A DNA stretch of 64,000 nucleotides from UBA2336 sp964404445 (GTDB lineage Bacteria > Bacteroidota > Bacteroidia > Cytophagales > Cyclobacteriaceae), in the NCBI GenBank assembly GCA_964404445.1, contig CAYOJW010000004.1:1-64000 (forward strand), written 5' to 3'. The notes under the pieces are model-generated. The model did no database searches. It was given only the letters and a program-made list of their open reading frames with translations, and was not told the DNA's origin. Shown here piece after piece: positions 26,044 to 34,995 of the stretch (position 1 is the stretch's first letter; every line of letters starts with the position of its first letter). The translations under genes were made by a program, and so were the position numbers.

Positions 26044-27081
26044 ATGATCGCTGAAAACATCATCCTCACACAAGAACCTGAACAGGAGCTTACCGGCTTT
26101 TTAACCCGGAAAAACTACTCCCGTATATTAGTATTGGCCGATGAACACACGGCAAACTTTTGCTACCCCCTCTTGGCCGGGGCGCTTCCCGCACACACCC
26201 TGATAACCGTTAACCCTGGCGAAGAAAATAAAATACTCAACACGTGTTCAATTATCTGGCAGGCCATGACCGATGCTCAATTAGACCGCCATGCCGTAAT
26301 GCTCGTATTGGGCGGGGGGGTATTAGGCGATATGGGCGGATTTTGTGCCGCCACTTATAAACGTGGTATCGACTTTATCCTGATCCCCACCACACTATTA
26401 GCTCAGGCCGATGCCAGCATAGGCGGTAAATTAGGTATTGACTTCAATCACTATAAAAACCACATCGGGGTATTTCAACAACCCGCTCTTACCCTATTAT
26501 ATACCGGCTTTTTAAAAACATTGCCCGAGGCCGAACTCCGTTCGGGTTTTGCCGAGGTTATTAAACATGCCCTGATTGCCGATAAAAACCTCTGGGATAT
26601 TATCCGTACCAAACCGTTAGCCGAACAGAACTGGGATGTACTCCTCCACCAATCGGCCTCTTTTAAATATTCGGTTATTCAGCAAGACCCTTACGAAAAG
26701 GGCTTGCGTAAAATCTTAAATGCCGGGCACACCATCGGGCATGCCATCGAAAGTTTTTTCCTGACCAACAACACTGCCATAACCCACGGGGAAGCCGTGG
26801 CGGCCGGTTTGGTTGCCGAAGCGTTTATTGCCGTACAAAAGGGGTTGCTGACCCGGCCTGAACTCGTCCAGATTACTGACTACATACTGAATGTGTTCGG
26901 GAAATTAACGCTGGAGGAAAGCACCCTGCCTGCATTAGCATTGTTATGCCAGCAAGACAAGAAAAATAAGGGCAAGCAAATTCTCAGCGCTCTTCTGCAA
27001 GGAATTGGAAAAGCGCAATGGGATGTGGAGGTTAGCCTAAACGAAATTGTAGAAGCATTGCAATACTACCGGTCGTGTTAA
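26044..27081 (+). CDS. aroB: 3-dehydroquinate synthase
   Basis: A 345-residue NAD-dependent enzyme of the shikimate pathway that converts DAHP to 3-dehydroquinate. The glycine-rich GGGVLGDMGGF, PTTLLAQADASIGGK, and the metal-binding region LNAGHTIGHAIES identify the family. ATG 26044 is chosen; a GTG 30 bp upstream adds nothing recognisable. A near-consensus TACCTTTC box at 26024-26031 precedes it. aroA follows about 290 bp downstream, so two steps of the aromatic pathway are near each other. Confidence 0.94.
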   Translation: MIAENIILTQEPEQELTGFLTRKNYSRILVLADEHTANFCYPLLAGALPAHTLITVNPGEENKILNTCSIIWQAMTDAQLDRHAVMLVLGGGVLGDMGGFCAATYKRGIDFILIPTTLLAQADASIGGKLGIDFNHYKNHIGVFQQPALTLLYTGFLKTLPEAELRSGFAEVIKHALIADKNLWDIIRTKPLAEQNWDVLLHQSASFKYSVIQQDPYEKGLRKILNAGHTIGHAIESFFLTNNTAITHGEAVAAGLVAEAFIAVQKGLLTRPELVQITDYILNVFGKLTLEESTLPALALLCQQDKKNKGKQILSALLQGIGKAQWDVEVSLNEIVEALQYYRSC

Positions 27082-27272
27082 GCATAATAATCGGCCTCCG
27101 ATTCTTCAACTTTCTTAACTTCAGGCTTACGCAGCGAAAGGTTCAGGCTGCGGGCACCCTGGCGCACCATTTTTTTTGTTTTCTGTCTGCGGCTTCCGGT
27201 TAACAACCATGTGGCCAGCAACGCTCCCGAGGCCAGCCCAACACCAATCCATATTTTTCTTGTTGTACTCAT
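27078..27272 (-). CDS. Small single-pass membrane protein
   Basis: A 64-residue protein with one membrane helix near the N terminus (IWIGVGLASGALLATWLL) followed by a basic stretch (GSRRQKTKKMVRQG) and an acidic end, the layout of a small YtxH-like membrane protein. It is convergent with aroB and overlaps its end by 4 bp. Its function is unknown; confidence rests on the clean membrane helix and on filling the aroB-aroA gap. Confidence 0.5.
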   Translation of the reverse strand: MSTTRKIWIGVGLASGALLATWLLTGSRRQKTKKMVRQGARSLNLSLRKPEVKKVEESEADYYA

Positions 27273-27361
27273 AAAACAAATAACTCTAATTTACCTATAA
27301 TTGTTTCCTTGCAGTCGATAAAAAATAGATTAATTTTTCATTACCTCATCCTAACATACGA

Positions 27362-27369
27362 TAGTTTTG
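27362..27369 (+). promoter_or_regulatory. TAnnTTTG-like sequence at the aroA start
   Basis: TAGTTTTG fits the -7 consensus, yet it ends with the TTG that appears to be the aroA start codon. It may be a coincidence, since any in-frame TTG after TAnnT would match. Confidence 0.2.
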
Positions 27370-28590
27370 AACAACACTATATCCTTACAAAAGAAAAACA
27401 ACATCAACGGGCGCGTGGTTAACCTCCCGTCATCAAAAAGCATCAGCAACCGCGCACTCATTATAAATGCCTTAGCCGGAAACACAGGTAAACTTCACAA
27501 CCTGTCTGACGCCAACGATACCCAACTCATGCTGCGGCTCATTACATCGGCCAACCCCGTGTTAGACGTAGAAGATGCCGGAACTACCATGCGCTTTTTA
27601 ACAGCCTCTCACGCCATCAGCGGACAAAACAAAACCATCACCGGAACTGCACGTATGCAGCAACGCCCTATTAAAATATTAGTAGATGCCCTTCGTACCA
27701 TCGGAGCCGAAATCGAATATGCCGGACAGGAAGGTTACCCGCCCGTTATCGTTAAAAATTTTAAAGGCCAGCAAAACCAACAGGTGATTATACGCGGTGA
27801 TGTGAGTAGCCAATACATTTCGGCTTTGATGATGATAGCCCCTGCCCTGCCCAACGGATTACACATTTTATTTGAAGGCGCTGTAACCAGCAAGCCTTAT
27901 ATTGAGATGACGGCCGCACTCATGCGCCAGTTTGGCGCACACGTTGACTTTACGGATACTGGTATCAACATCCCGGACCAACAATACCGTTCTACCGGTA
28001 TCACGGTCGAATCAGATTGGTCGGCTGCCAGCTACTGGTTTGCTTTTACGGCTTTGGCCGAACAAGCTGAAATTACATTACCCAACATTACGCTGGCATC
28101 CATACAGGGCGACAGGGTGATTGTTGACATCATGGATCGTTTGGGTGTACAGGCTACATTAAAAAACAACAACGACCTGGTATTAACTAAAAAAGAATCT
28201 GCCGCTGCGTTAGTTTGGGATTTTACGGACTGCCCCGACCTCGCACAAACCGTTGCCGTAGTATGTGCGGCCAAAGGTATTACCGGAACCTTTACCGGGT
28301 TAGACAGCTTACGCATAAAAGAAACCGACCGCATCAAGGCTCTGCAAAACGAGCTGGCTAAGATTGGAGCATCGTTTACCGAAGCAAACGGAAAATGGAT
28401 TTTAACACCCGCATCAACAGCCATTCCCGATAATCTTTTTTTTAACACCTATTTGGATCACCGTATGGCGATGGCCTTTGCGCCTTTAGCAACGAAGGCC
28501 AACATCATTATTGAAGACCCGGCCGTTACACGTAAATCATACCCAAAGTTTTGGAATGATGTTGAACTTGTCGGGATTGCAACAATGTAA
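27367..28590 (+). CDS. aroA: 3-phosphoshikimate 1-carboxyvinyltransferase (EPSP synthase)
   Basis: A 407-residue enzyme that adds an enolpyruvyl group to shikimate 3-phosphate. N-terminal LPSSKSISNRALIINAL holds the substrate-binding lysine and serine, and DAGTTMRFLTA is the central conserved loop. DVSSQYISALMM and LRIKETDRI also match. The frame has no ATG before residue 50, and the essential SSKS motif lies at residues 22-25, so a non-ATG start is required: TTG at 27367 is the only standard alternative after the in-frame stop at 27352. Confidence 0.92.
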   Translation: MNNTISLQKKNNINGRVVNLPSSKSISNRALIINALAGNTGKLHNLSDANDTQLMLRLITSANPVLDVEDAGTTMRFLTASHAISGQNKTITGTARMQQRPIKILVDALRTIGAEIEYAGQEGYPPVIVKNFKGQQNQQVIIRGDVSSQYISALMMIAPALPNGLHILFEGAVTSKPYIEMTAALMRQFGAHVDFTDTGINIPDQQYRSTGITVESDWSAASYWFAFTALAEQAEITLPNITLASIQGDRVIVDIMDRLGVQATLKNNNDLVLTKKESAAALVWDFTDCPDLAQTVAVVCAAKGITGTFTGLDSLRIKETDRIKALQNELAKIGASFTEANGKWILTPASTAIPDNLFFNTYLDHRMAMAFAPLATKANIIIEDPAVTRKSYPKFWNDVELVGIATM

Positions 28591-28603
28591 TGACAATAAA
28601 AAG

Positions 28604-29188
28604 ATGAGAATACTCAAACTCATATTAATACTGTTTGCTTATTTAGCATTAGTGAGTTGCCAAAGAAGCAAGAGTTCCGTTAATTCTAATAATGACAGCA
28701 ATGCACTCTCAGTCAGCGTTGAACATTCAGACTTTGACTCAGAATATGAAAAATTGAAATCTTCATTCGTAGTATCCAATGACAAGCGAGATAATTATAA
28801 TCTTCTAAATAATCGAAGGACAAAAGAATATATTGATTCAATCTTGACTGAAGAATTTAAAGAGAGGGAATTTATTGTAATCATTATTCACACAGGCTCA
28901 AGCATCTTAAACGACACAGTTAAACTATCTTGGAATAAGACAGGCAGGCTTGATACCAAAGAGGACACTATACTGTATAACACCAGACTTTTTTGGAGAG
29001 CGGGGAATAAGACAATAAAAATTCTAAAAAGCGACATTAAAGGTAATTTTCAATTATCAGCAAACAAAAAGCCCCTTATTACATTTGACATACCAAAACA
29101 TTACAATTATATCTATATTGGGAGAGTCTGGTGGTCACCAGCATTTATAATTGAATACCGCTACACACCACCTTTTATTGCAGGTTAA
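28604..29188 (+). CDS. Hypothetical lipoprotein
   Basis: A 194-residue lipoprotein with signal sequence MRILKLILILFAYLALVSC (C19 lipidated), then a Ser/Asn-rich linker and a mixed domain with no recognisable motif. ATG 28604 was chosen because it gives a clean lipobox; an upstream in-frame start would overlap aroA by about 80 bp. The DNA is markedly AT-rich compared with aroA. It ends in PPFIAG and may be strain-specific. The family is not recognised. Confidence 0.55.
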   Translation: MRILKLILILFAYLALVSCQRSKSSVNSNNDSNALSVSVEHSDFDSEYEKLKSSFVVSNDKRDNYNLLNNRRTKEYIDSILTEEFKEREFIVIIIHTGSSILNDTVKLSWNKTGRLDTKEDTILYNTRLFWRAGNKTIKILKSDIKGNFQLSANKKPLITFDIPKHYNYIYIGRVWWSPAFIIEYRYTPPFIAG

Positions 29189-29233
29189 TGCACACAACAC
29201 TAAGTTTGTTTAATAACGACACGTCAGATAGCA

Positions 29234-30022
29234 TCAACACAACTGTTGCCTGAGTGTTCTAACGTAAGAGGCGAAGTGTAACAGCCGGCTTCCGTACCAC
29301 GAAAACATTTCACCATCTACTAAAAGAATCTTAGCATTGGAGGCTACCTGCCGGAGTTCAGCAATGTGCTTCTCTTTAAACGGGTAAGGTTCTGAAGAAA
29401 GTAAAATCAATTCAGGGTTTAACGTTTGGATATTTTCTGAAGACAGTTCAGGATAACGAGGGCTGTCTGCCAAACAATTCTGCAATCCGGCAAGCAGCAT
29501 CATTTCATGAATAAAAGTGCCCGAAGCCGCAGCCATCCAGGGGTTTTTCCAGATGAGGTACAAACTGCGCAGGGGCGGCAGAGGCTGATAGGTTTTGAAT
29601 GCGTTGCTGATTGTTTCTGTAATATGTGATGATTTTTTGGATTGATCTGTTAAGATGCCTACCTCGTTAATCATCGCTAACGCATCCTGAATGGTTACAA
29701 TATCGCTTATCCATACAGGATAATCACGCGCTAAAATTTCAATACCCTCCCGGTAGTTCTCTTCTTTGTTACCGATAATCAGGTCGGGGTTTAACGACCG
29801 GATAACATCAAAATCAAACTTCTTTGTACCGCCAACAATCGTTTTTGTTTTACGCCAGTGTTCAGGATGTACGCAGAATTTTGTAATGCCTACAATGCGA
29901 TTGTCAAGACCAAGATCATATAACAATTCGGTTTGCGAGGGTACGAGTGAAACAATCCGCTGAGGCGGAAAAGAAATCCCGATAGGATTTCCCAACTGAT
30001 CGATAAACTCTTTGATTGGCAT
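29234..30022 (-). CDS. Periplasmic-binding-protein-like metal/cobalamin receptor (BtuF/FecB type)
   Basis: A 262-residue protein of the helical-backbone metal-receptor fold, the type that delivers vitamin B12, heme or siderophores to a FecCD/BtuCD transporter. Recognisable parts are RIVSLVPSQTELLYDLGLDNRIVG and NPDLIIGNKEENY, with a late NPELILLSSEPYPF. Unusually it has no signal peptide: it opens MPIKEFIDQLGNP. The permease and ATPase that could partner it lie 27 kb away at 57-59 kb. Its location (cytosolic or exported by another route) is uncertain. Confidence 0.8.
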   Translation of the reverse strand: MPIKEFIDQLGNPIGISFPPQRIVSLVPSQTELLYDLGLDNRIVGITKFCVHPEHWRKTKTIVGGTKKFDFDVIRSLNPDLIIGNKEENYREGIEILARDYPVWISDIVTIQDALAMINEVGILTDQSKKSSHITETISNAFKTYQPLPPLRSLYLIWKNPWMAAASGTFIHEMMLLAGLQNCLADSPRYPELSSENIQTLNPELILLSSEPYPFKEKHIAELRQVASNAKILLVDGEMFSWYGSRLLHFASYVRTLRQQLC

Positions 30023-30030
30023 CTAAATGA

Positions 30031-30164
30031 AAATGAGGCTATCTCAAAAGTCAACATAATAAACCACGTCACATCGAACGCAGTGAGATGTCCCGATTTT
30101 GAGCGCTAATTGACGGGATGTCTCACTGCGTTCGACATGACGCTACACTTTCGAGACAGCTCAT
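30031..30164. repeat. Palindromic repeat, family copy 1
   Basis: A long imperfect inverted repeat: outer arms AATGAGGCTATCTCAAAAG and, on the other side, CTTTCGAGACAGCTCATT; inner arms around CGAACGCAGTGAGATGTCCCG and CGGGATGTCTCACTGCG. The core matches the element at 62685-62824. It fills the gap between the receptor and peptidase genes. Confidence 0.75.
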
Positions 30165-30182
30165 TCTATTCGTATTGATCTG

Positions 30183-31253
30183 TTATTTTATATACCGGTA
30201 ATCGTGGCCTGGCTTTACCTGCAACAGCACTTCGTATATCAGCCTGATTACGTTTTCAACATCTTCTTTGTGTACTGTTTCCACCGTAGTGTGCATATAC
30301 TTTAACGGCAACGAAATCAAAGCCGAAGCTACGCCTTCTGCCGAATACGCAAACGAATCGGTATCGGTGCCGGTCGAACGACTTACTGCCTGACGCTGGA
30401 AAGGGATTTTTTTCTTCTCGGCTACGCTGATAATTTCTTTCAACACGTTGTTTTGCACGGCAGGGCCGTAACACACTACCGGGCCTGACCCGCATTTTAA
30501 ATTACCGCTTTCTTTTTTATTATACACCGGTGATTGCGTATCGTGGGTAACATCGGTACAGATAGCCAGATCGGGCTTTAATCTGCGTGAAATCATTTCG
30601 GCACCACGCAGCCCGATCTCTTCCTGCACCGCATTAACAATGTATAAACAGAATGGAAGTTTCTTTTTGTTTTCGTGCAGTCTGCGGGCAACTTCGGCAA
30701 TCATAAAACCACCCATACGGTTGTCTAATGCCCGGCCGGTAAGGTAATTTTTGTTCAGCTCCATCAGTTCATCTACAAACGTGGCTACCGTGCCCACGTG
30801 CACGCCCATCGCTTCCACTTCTTTTTTCGACTCGGCACCAATGTCAATAAAAATATTTTTTAATGAAGGCGCTTCTTCTTTACCTGCATCGCGCACGTGA
30901 ATGGCTGGCCAGCCAAACACACCTTTCACGATGCCTTTATCGCCTTGTAAATTAACACGCATCGATGGTGCGATCTGGTGATCGGAACCTCCGTTTCTGC
31001 GCACATAAATGTAGCCATCATCGGTAATGTAGTTCACGAACCATGAAATTTCATCGGCATGTGCTTCGATCACCACCTTGTATTTTCCTTTCGGGTTGAT
31101 CACGCCTACGGCCGTGCCATACACGTCCACCATGTACTCGTCAATGTACGGTTTCAGGTAATCGAGCCATAACTGCTGACCGGAATGTTCAAAACCTGTT
31201 GGGGAAGCATTGTTGAGATACTCAAACAGGAAACTTTTGCTTTTCTTATCCAT
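30183..31253 (-). CDS. M42-family metallopeptidase
   Basis: A 356-residue dinuclear-metal aminopeptidase (glutamyl aminopeptidase/PepA-like TET family). Conserved motifs appear in order: EAHADEISW (metal-binding H and D), RALDNRMGG, VQEEIGLRGAE (catalytic glutamates), CTDVTHD, and KYMHTTVE (final metal histidine). These enzymes trim peptides in the cytosol, often as dodecamers. ATG 31253 is preferred over a TTG nine bases upstream. It is divergent from the second MNT-HEPN pair. Confidence 0.9.
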   Translation of the reverse strand: MDKKSKSFLFEYLNNASPTGFEHSGQQLWLDYLKPYIDEYMVDVYGTAVGVINPKGKYKVVIEAHADEISWFVNYITDDGYIYVRRNGGSDHQIAPSMRVNLQGDKGIVKGVFGWPAIHVRDAGKEEAPSLKNIFIDIGAESKKEVEAMGVHVGTVATFVDELMELNKNYLTGRALDNRMGGFMIAEVARRLHENKKKLPFCLYIVNAVQEEIGLRGAEMISRRLKPDLAICTDVTHDTQSPVYNKKESGNLKCGSGPVVCYGPAVQNNVLKEIISVAEKKKIPFQRQAVSRSTGTDTDSFAYSAEGVASALISLPLKYMHTTVETVHKEDVENVIRLIYEVLLQVKPGHDYRYIK

Positions 31254-31308
31254 ATAACTCAAGATTTAATCTCTAAAATTAAGTATCTTAGTGGCAATTT
31301 AAAATCTG

Positions 31309-31614
31309 ATGAATGCACTTTTAAAAAATAAATTACCAGAAGTAATTGATGTCCTCAAAAAAAACCGTGTAAAAAAAGCCTATGCCTTTGGAAGTGTTAC
31401 CCATGGCAAGTTTAACCCGGAAAGTGATGTGGATATATTAATTGCATTTGAAGACGGGCTTGACCCCATTGAATACGGTGACAATTATTTTAAAATACTG
31501 TATTCACTTCAGGATATTCTGAGCCGAAGTGTGGATTTGGTTACCGAGCGAAGCCTGAAAAATAAATATTTTATAGAAGAACTTGACCGGACAAAAATCC
31601 CGTTGTATGAGTAA
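31309..31614 (+). CDS. Minimal nucleotidyltransferase (MntA-like) antitoxin, second copy
   Basis: A 101-residue nucleotidyltransferase with GSVTHG after AYAF and the paired aspartates of ESDVDILIAFEDG (D40, D42). It is clearly the same fold as the MNT at 24.4 kb but differs in much of its sequence. It precedes a HEPN gene with an 8-bp overlap. A near-consensus TATCTTAG lies 22 bp upstream. An AMPylating antitoxin role is inferred from the family. Confidence 0.84.
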   Translation: MNALLKNKLPEVIDVLKKNRVKKAYAFGSVTHGKFNPESDVDILIAFEDGLDPIEYGDNYFKILYSLQDILSRSVDLVTERSLKNKYFIEELDRTKIPLYE

Positions 31615-31945
31615 TGAGGTCAAAAAGTATTTACAGGATATTCTTACCTCTCTTGAAGCAATAGACTTGCACCTCAATCACAAGCGTGATTTTAATTTCT
31701 ATGTAAAGAGCCTTACCGTAAGGCGGGCGATCGAAAGAGATTTAGAGATAATAGGTGAAGTAACCAATAGAATCTTAAAAATCGACAGCAACATTCCGAT
31801 AACATCAGCGCGTTTAATCGTTGACCTGCGAAACAAGGTAATCCACGGTTACGATACTGTTGATGAAATAATTATCTGGAAAATAATAAACAGAGATTTA
31901 CCAGTTTTAAAGGCAGAAGTTGAAAAACTACTTCTTGAGGACTAA
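31607..31945 (+). CDS. HEPN toxin (DUF86), second copy
   Basis: A 112-residue HEPN protein with the RX4HxY motif RNKVIHGY (R75, H80, Y82). Start ATG 31607 overlaps the MNT stop by 8 bp; a TTG 24 bp upstream is also open. The motif spacing agrees with the first copy. The RNase role and neutralisation by the MNT are known for the family. No essential gene is immediately downstream, unlike the first pair. Confidence 0.83.
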   Translation: MSNEVKKYLQDILTSLEAIDLHLNHKRDFNFYVKSLTVRRAIERDLEIIGEVTNRILKIDSNIPITSARLIVDLRNKVIHGYDTVDEIIIWKIINRDLPVLKAEVEKLLLED

Positions 31946-32000
31946 CCTCCGGGCATTTCTAAATCCATTAACAATTTACCGAAATAGAAACCACCTCTTC

Positions 32001-33572
32001 TCACAACGGAATATTATCGTGTTTCTTTTTCGGTAAGGTAGCTGCTTTGTTCTCAAGCATTTCAAATGCACGGATCAATTTTTCGCGGGTTTGATCGGGA
32101 TAGATCACTTCATCGACATAACCACGGTGCGCAGCCCGGTACGGGTTGGCAAACTTGTTCGTGTACTCGGTTACCTTTTCGTCTAACTTGGCTTGTTTGT
32201 CTGCGGCTTCTGAAATCTCTTTCTTAAAAATAATTTCGGCAGCTCCCTTCGCGCCCATTACGGCAATCTCGGCTGTCGGCCAGGCATAATTCAAATCGGC
32301 ACCAATGTGTTTGGAATTCATCACATCATAAGCTCCGCCATAGGCTTTGCGGGTAATAACCGTAACGCGCGGTACGGTAGCCTCCGAAAAGGCAAACAAC
32401 AACTTCGCCCCGTTGGTGATAATGCCATTCCATTCCTGATCGGTACCGGGTAAAAATCCCGGAACATCTTCCAGCACCAGCAACGGAATATTAAAACAAT
32501 CGCAGAAGCGTACAAAGCGTGCGCCCTTCACACTCGCGTCAATATCCAGCACACCGGCCAGCGATGCAGGCTGATTACCCACAATACCAATGCTGCGGCC
32601 AGCGATGCGGGCAAAACCTACAATAATGTTCTCGGCAAAATTTTTATGAACCTCAAAAAAGCTTCCATCATCGACAATACCGTTCACCACCTCGCGCATA
32701 TCGTACGGCTGGTTGGGATTAACGGGGATAACGGTATTTAAAGCTGGCCGGCTTTCGTTTGAAAGCGTGTGGGCTGTACGCGGTACATCATCTTCGCAAT
32801 TCTGCGGAATATAACTCAACAGATTTTTAATTTCGTTAATACACACGGCTTCGTTGGCACATGAAAAATGTGTTACTCCGCTTTTGGTACTGTGTGCCGA
32901 TGCCCCGCCTAATTCTTCAGGTGTTACGTTTTCGTGTGTTACCGTTTTTACAACATTGGGACCGGTAACAAACATGAACGAAGTATTTTCGACCATGAAA
33001 ATAAAGTCGGTGATGGCCGGTGAGTAAACCGCACCGCCCGCACACGGCCCCATAATGGCCGAGATTTGCGGCACAACTCCTGACGCTAACGTATTGCGAT
33101 AAAAAATATCGGCATAGCCGCCCAACGAAACAACGCCTTCCTGAATGCGCGCACCACCGGAGTCGTTCAACCCAACAATAGGCGCTCCGTTTTTCATGGC
33201 AAGCTCCATTACTTTAACTATTTTCTCGGCATGAGTTTCCGAGAGCGATCCGCCAAACACGGTGAAGTCTTGCGAGAACACGTACACCAACCGGCCGTTC
33301 ACTTTTCCATAACCCGTTACCACTCCATCGCCTAAATAATATTCTTTATCGAGGCCGAAGTCTTTGCCCCGGTGCATGACAAACTTGCCTAACTCTTCAA
33401 ACGTGCCTTCATCTACGAGCAATTCAATCCGCTCGCGGGCAGTAAGTTTTCCTTTAGCGTGCTGCTGTTCAATGCGCTTAACTCCGCCTCCGGTCAGGGA
33501 TTCTTCGTTCTTACGGTGAAGTTCATCGTATTTGGTTTGCAATGCAGGTTCGTTGTGCGTTCGTTTTGCCAT
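32001..33572 (-). CDS. Acyl-CoA carboxylase carboxyltransferase subunit, propionyl-CoA type
   Basis: A 523-residue carboxyltransferase beta subunit. DSGGARIQEGVVSLGGYADIF, GPCAGGAVYSPAITDFIF and the late TRKAYGGAYDVMNSKHIGAD are typical of propionyl-CoA/acetyl-CoA carboxylase beta subunits, unlike the methylcrotonyl-type subunit at 15.4 kb. The enzyme carboxylates propionyl-CoA to methylmalonyl-CoA with a separate biotin-carrying alpha subunit, which is not in this window. It is isolated between the HEPN gene and Ppx. Confidence 0.9.
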   Translation of the reverse strand: MAKRTHNEPALQTKYDELHRKNEESLTGGGVKRIEQQHAKGKLTARERIELLVDEGTFEELGKFVMHRGKDFGLDKEYYLGDGVVTGYGKVNGRLVYVFSQDFTVFGGSLSETHAEKIVKVMELAMKNGAPIVGLNDSGGARIQEGVVSLGGYADIFYRNTLASGVVPQISAIMGPCAGGAVYSPAITDFIFMVENTSFMFVTGPNVVKTVTHENVTPEELGGASAHSTKSGVTHFSCANEAVCINEIKNLLSYIPQNCEDDVPRTAHTLSNESRPALNTVIPVNPNQPYDMREVVNGIVDDGSFFEVHKNFAENIIVGFARIAGRSIGIVGNQPASLAGVLDIDASVKGARFVRFCDCFNIPLLVLEDVPGFLPGTDQEWNGIITNGAKLLFAFSEATVPRVTVITRKAYGGAYDVMNSKHIGADLNYAWPTAEIAVMGAKGAAEIIFKKEISEAADKQAKLDEKVTEYTNKFANPYRAAHRGYVDEVIYPDQTREKLIRAFEMLENKAATLPKKKHDNIPL

Positions 33573-33694
33573 ACTGTATAACTATCTGAAACCGGTAATA
33601 TTAACAACCGAAATATATCGGGATTTATTGGATTTCAATGATTTTTTGAGGGCTTTTAATGCTTCCTCGCTACCTTCCGGTCAATTTCAAACAA

Positions 33695-34612
33695 ATGCGT
33701 GAACGATTAGCCGTGCTTGATTTAGGTACCAATACTTTTCACCTGCTGATAGCCGAAAAAACGGACTCTCACCATGCCATCGTGCACCGTGACCGCAAGC
33801 CTGTAAAGCTTGGGCGGGGCGGCATTAACCATGCAACCATCCTTCCCGATGCGGCTCAACGCGCCATCGATACGCTGCTTTCTTTTAAAGAGATTTGCAT
33901 ACAGTTTGATGTTTCGAGAATCATCGCTTTCGGAACAAGTGCCTGGCGAAATGCCGGTAACGCACAAACTCTTGCCGAAGAAATCAAACAGAAAACCGGT
34001 ATCGACATTCGCATTATTTCTGGCGAACGAGAGGCGCAACTTATTTACCAGGGCGTAAACATGGCTTTACGGTTAGGCGATGAAAAAGCGCTGATCGTAG
34101 ATATTGGTGCAGGCAGTGTTGAGTTTATTATCGGTAGCGGAAACACGCTTTACTGGAAACAAAGTTTTGAAATTGGCGGACAACGGCTGATCGAAAAATT
34201 TAAACTGCATGATCCTATCACACCGGGCGACATCCAAAACCTTCATGTCTATTTTGAAGAATCGCTTATGCCGCTTATTGAAGCATTAAAACAACATAAC
34301 CCGCAAACACTTGCGGGATCGTCCGGAACGTTCGATACCCTCAGTGATATATACTGTGCACAACGCAACATTATCGTTGGCGAACACGATGACGAAACAC
34401 CGTTTGCTATAAATTCTTTTGAATCCATTCACCGCGAGATAATTTCAAAAAACAGAGCCGGGCGTTTACAGATAAAAGGCATGATTGAGTTGCGTGTTGA
34501 TCTGATTGTCGCGGGCAGTTGCTTAGTTCAGTTTTTAGTAAACAAGCACCGGTTCAAAACCATGCGAGTATCCCGGTATTCGTTGTTGGAGGGTGTGTTG
34601 GCGGGGTTATAA
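33695..34612 (+). CDS. Ppx/GppA-family phosphatase
   Basis: A protein of 305 residues from ATG 33695 (an upstream ATG at 33659 would add 12). The opening AVLDLGTNTFHLLIAE is the first phosphate-binding loop of the actin-like ATPase fold, and IVDIGAGSVEFII with LAGSSGTFDTL gives the other loops. The family hydrolyses polyphosphate or pppGpp; this single-domain form lacks the extra C-terminal domain of E. coli Ppx, so which substrate it uses is open. Confidence 0.88.
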   Translation: MRERLAVLDLGTNTFHLLIAEKTDSHHAIVHRDRKPVKLGRGGINHATILPDAAQRAIDTLLSFKEICIQFDVSRIIAFGTSAWRNAGNAQTLAEEIKQKTGIDIRIISGEREAQLIYQGVNMALRLGDEKALIVDIGAGSVEFIIGSGNTLYWKQSFEIGGQRLIEKFKLHDPITPGDIQNLHVYFEESLMPLIEALKQHNPQTLAGSSGTFDTLSDIYCAQRNIIVGEHDDETPFAINSFESIHREIISKNRAGRLQIKGMIELRVDLIVAGSCLVQFLVNKHRFKTMRVSRYSLLEGVLAGL

Positions 34613-34688
34613 TAAACAAGGAAACATAACTGGTAATAATTGCTGAACTACAAAATATTCTACATTTTCGCATTCCATAATCAACGGT

Positions 34689-34898
34689 ATGGCTATGACA
34701 CAATTAACGATCGACAATAAAAAGTATGTGCTCATTCCGGAAAAGAATTATCAGGCGTTACAGAAGAAAGCCGCTTTGAAGCAGAATCCGGAAAAAACAT
34801 TCTCCGTTGAAGAAGCCCGTGCACATAGTAAGAGGCTTATCAAAAAATGGGCTACCGAAAAGTTCTGCCCCATCAGTGTCACGCAAAGCGGAGGCTGA
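34689..34898 (+). CDS. Antitoxin-like protein, orphan, C terminus altered by a repeat
   Basis: A 69-residue protein whose middle (KKYVLIPEKNYQALQKKAA, then VEEARAHSKRLIKKWA) resembles Bacteroidota Phd/RelB-type antitoxins, with an N-terminal DNA-binding half and helical toxin-binding half. The final residues FCPISVTQSGG are encoded by the start of a hairpin repeat, so the original C terminus may have been lost. No toxin gene follows; the next gene is on the opposite strand. Probably an inactive or orphan remnant. Confidence 0.5.
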   Translation: MAMTQLTIDNKKYVLIPEKNYQALQKKAALKQNPEKTFSVEEARAHSKRLIKKWATEKFCPISVTQSGG

Positions 34899-34982
34899 TG
34901 CTTTCTGTTTTACTTATATTCTTTCCCCAACGCATGTTTTGTTCTCACCTTCCTCAACGTCCCCTAAGCGGGTGACGTTGAG
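34865..34982. repeat. Hairpin repeat, copy A
   Basis: It begins with CATCAGTGTC at 34871-34880 facing GAGGCTGATG at 34891-34900, then ends with a perfect 9-bp stem CTCAACGTC (34953-34961)/GACGTTGAG (34974-34982). The same layout recurs in copy B. It overlaps the end of the antitoxin-like gene. Confidence 0.7.
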
Positions 34983-34995
34983 TGGGCGGAAGAGC

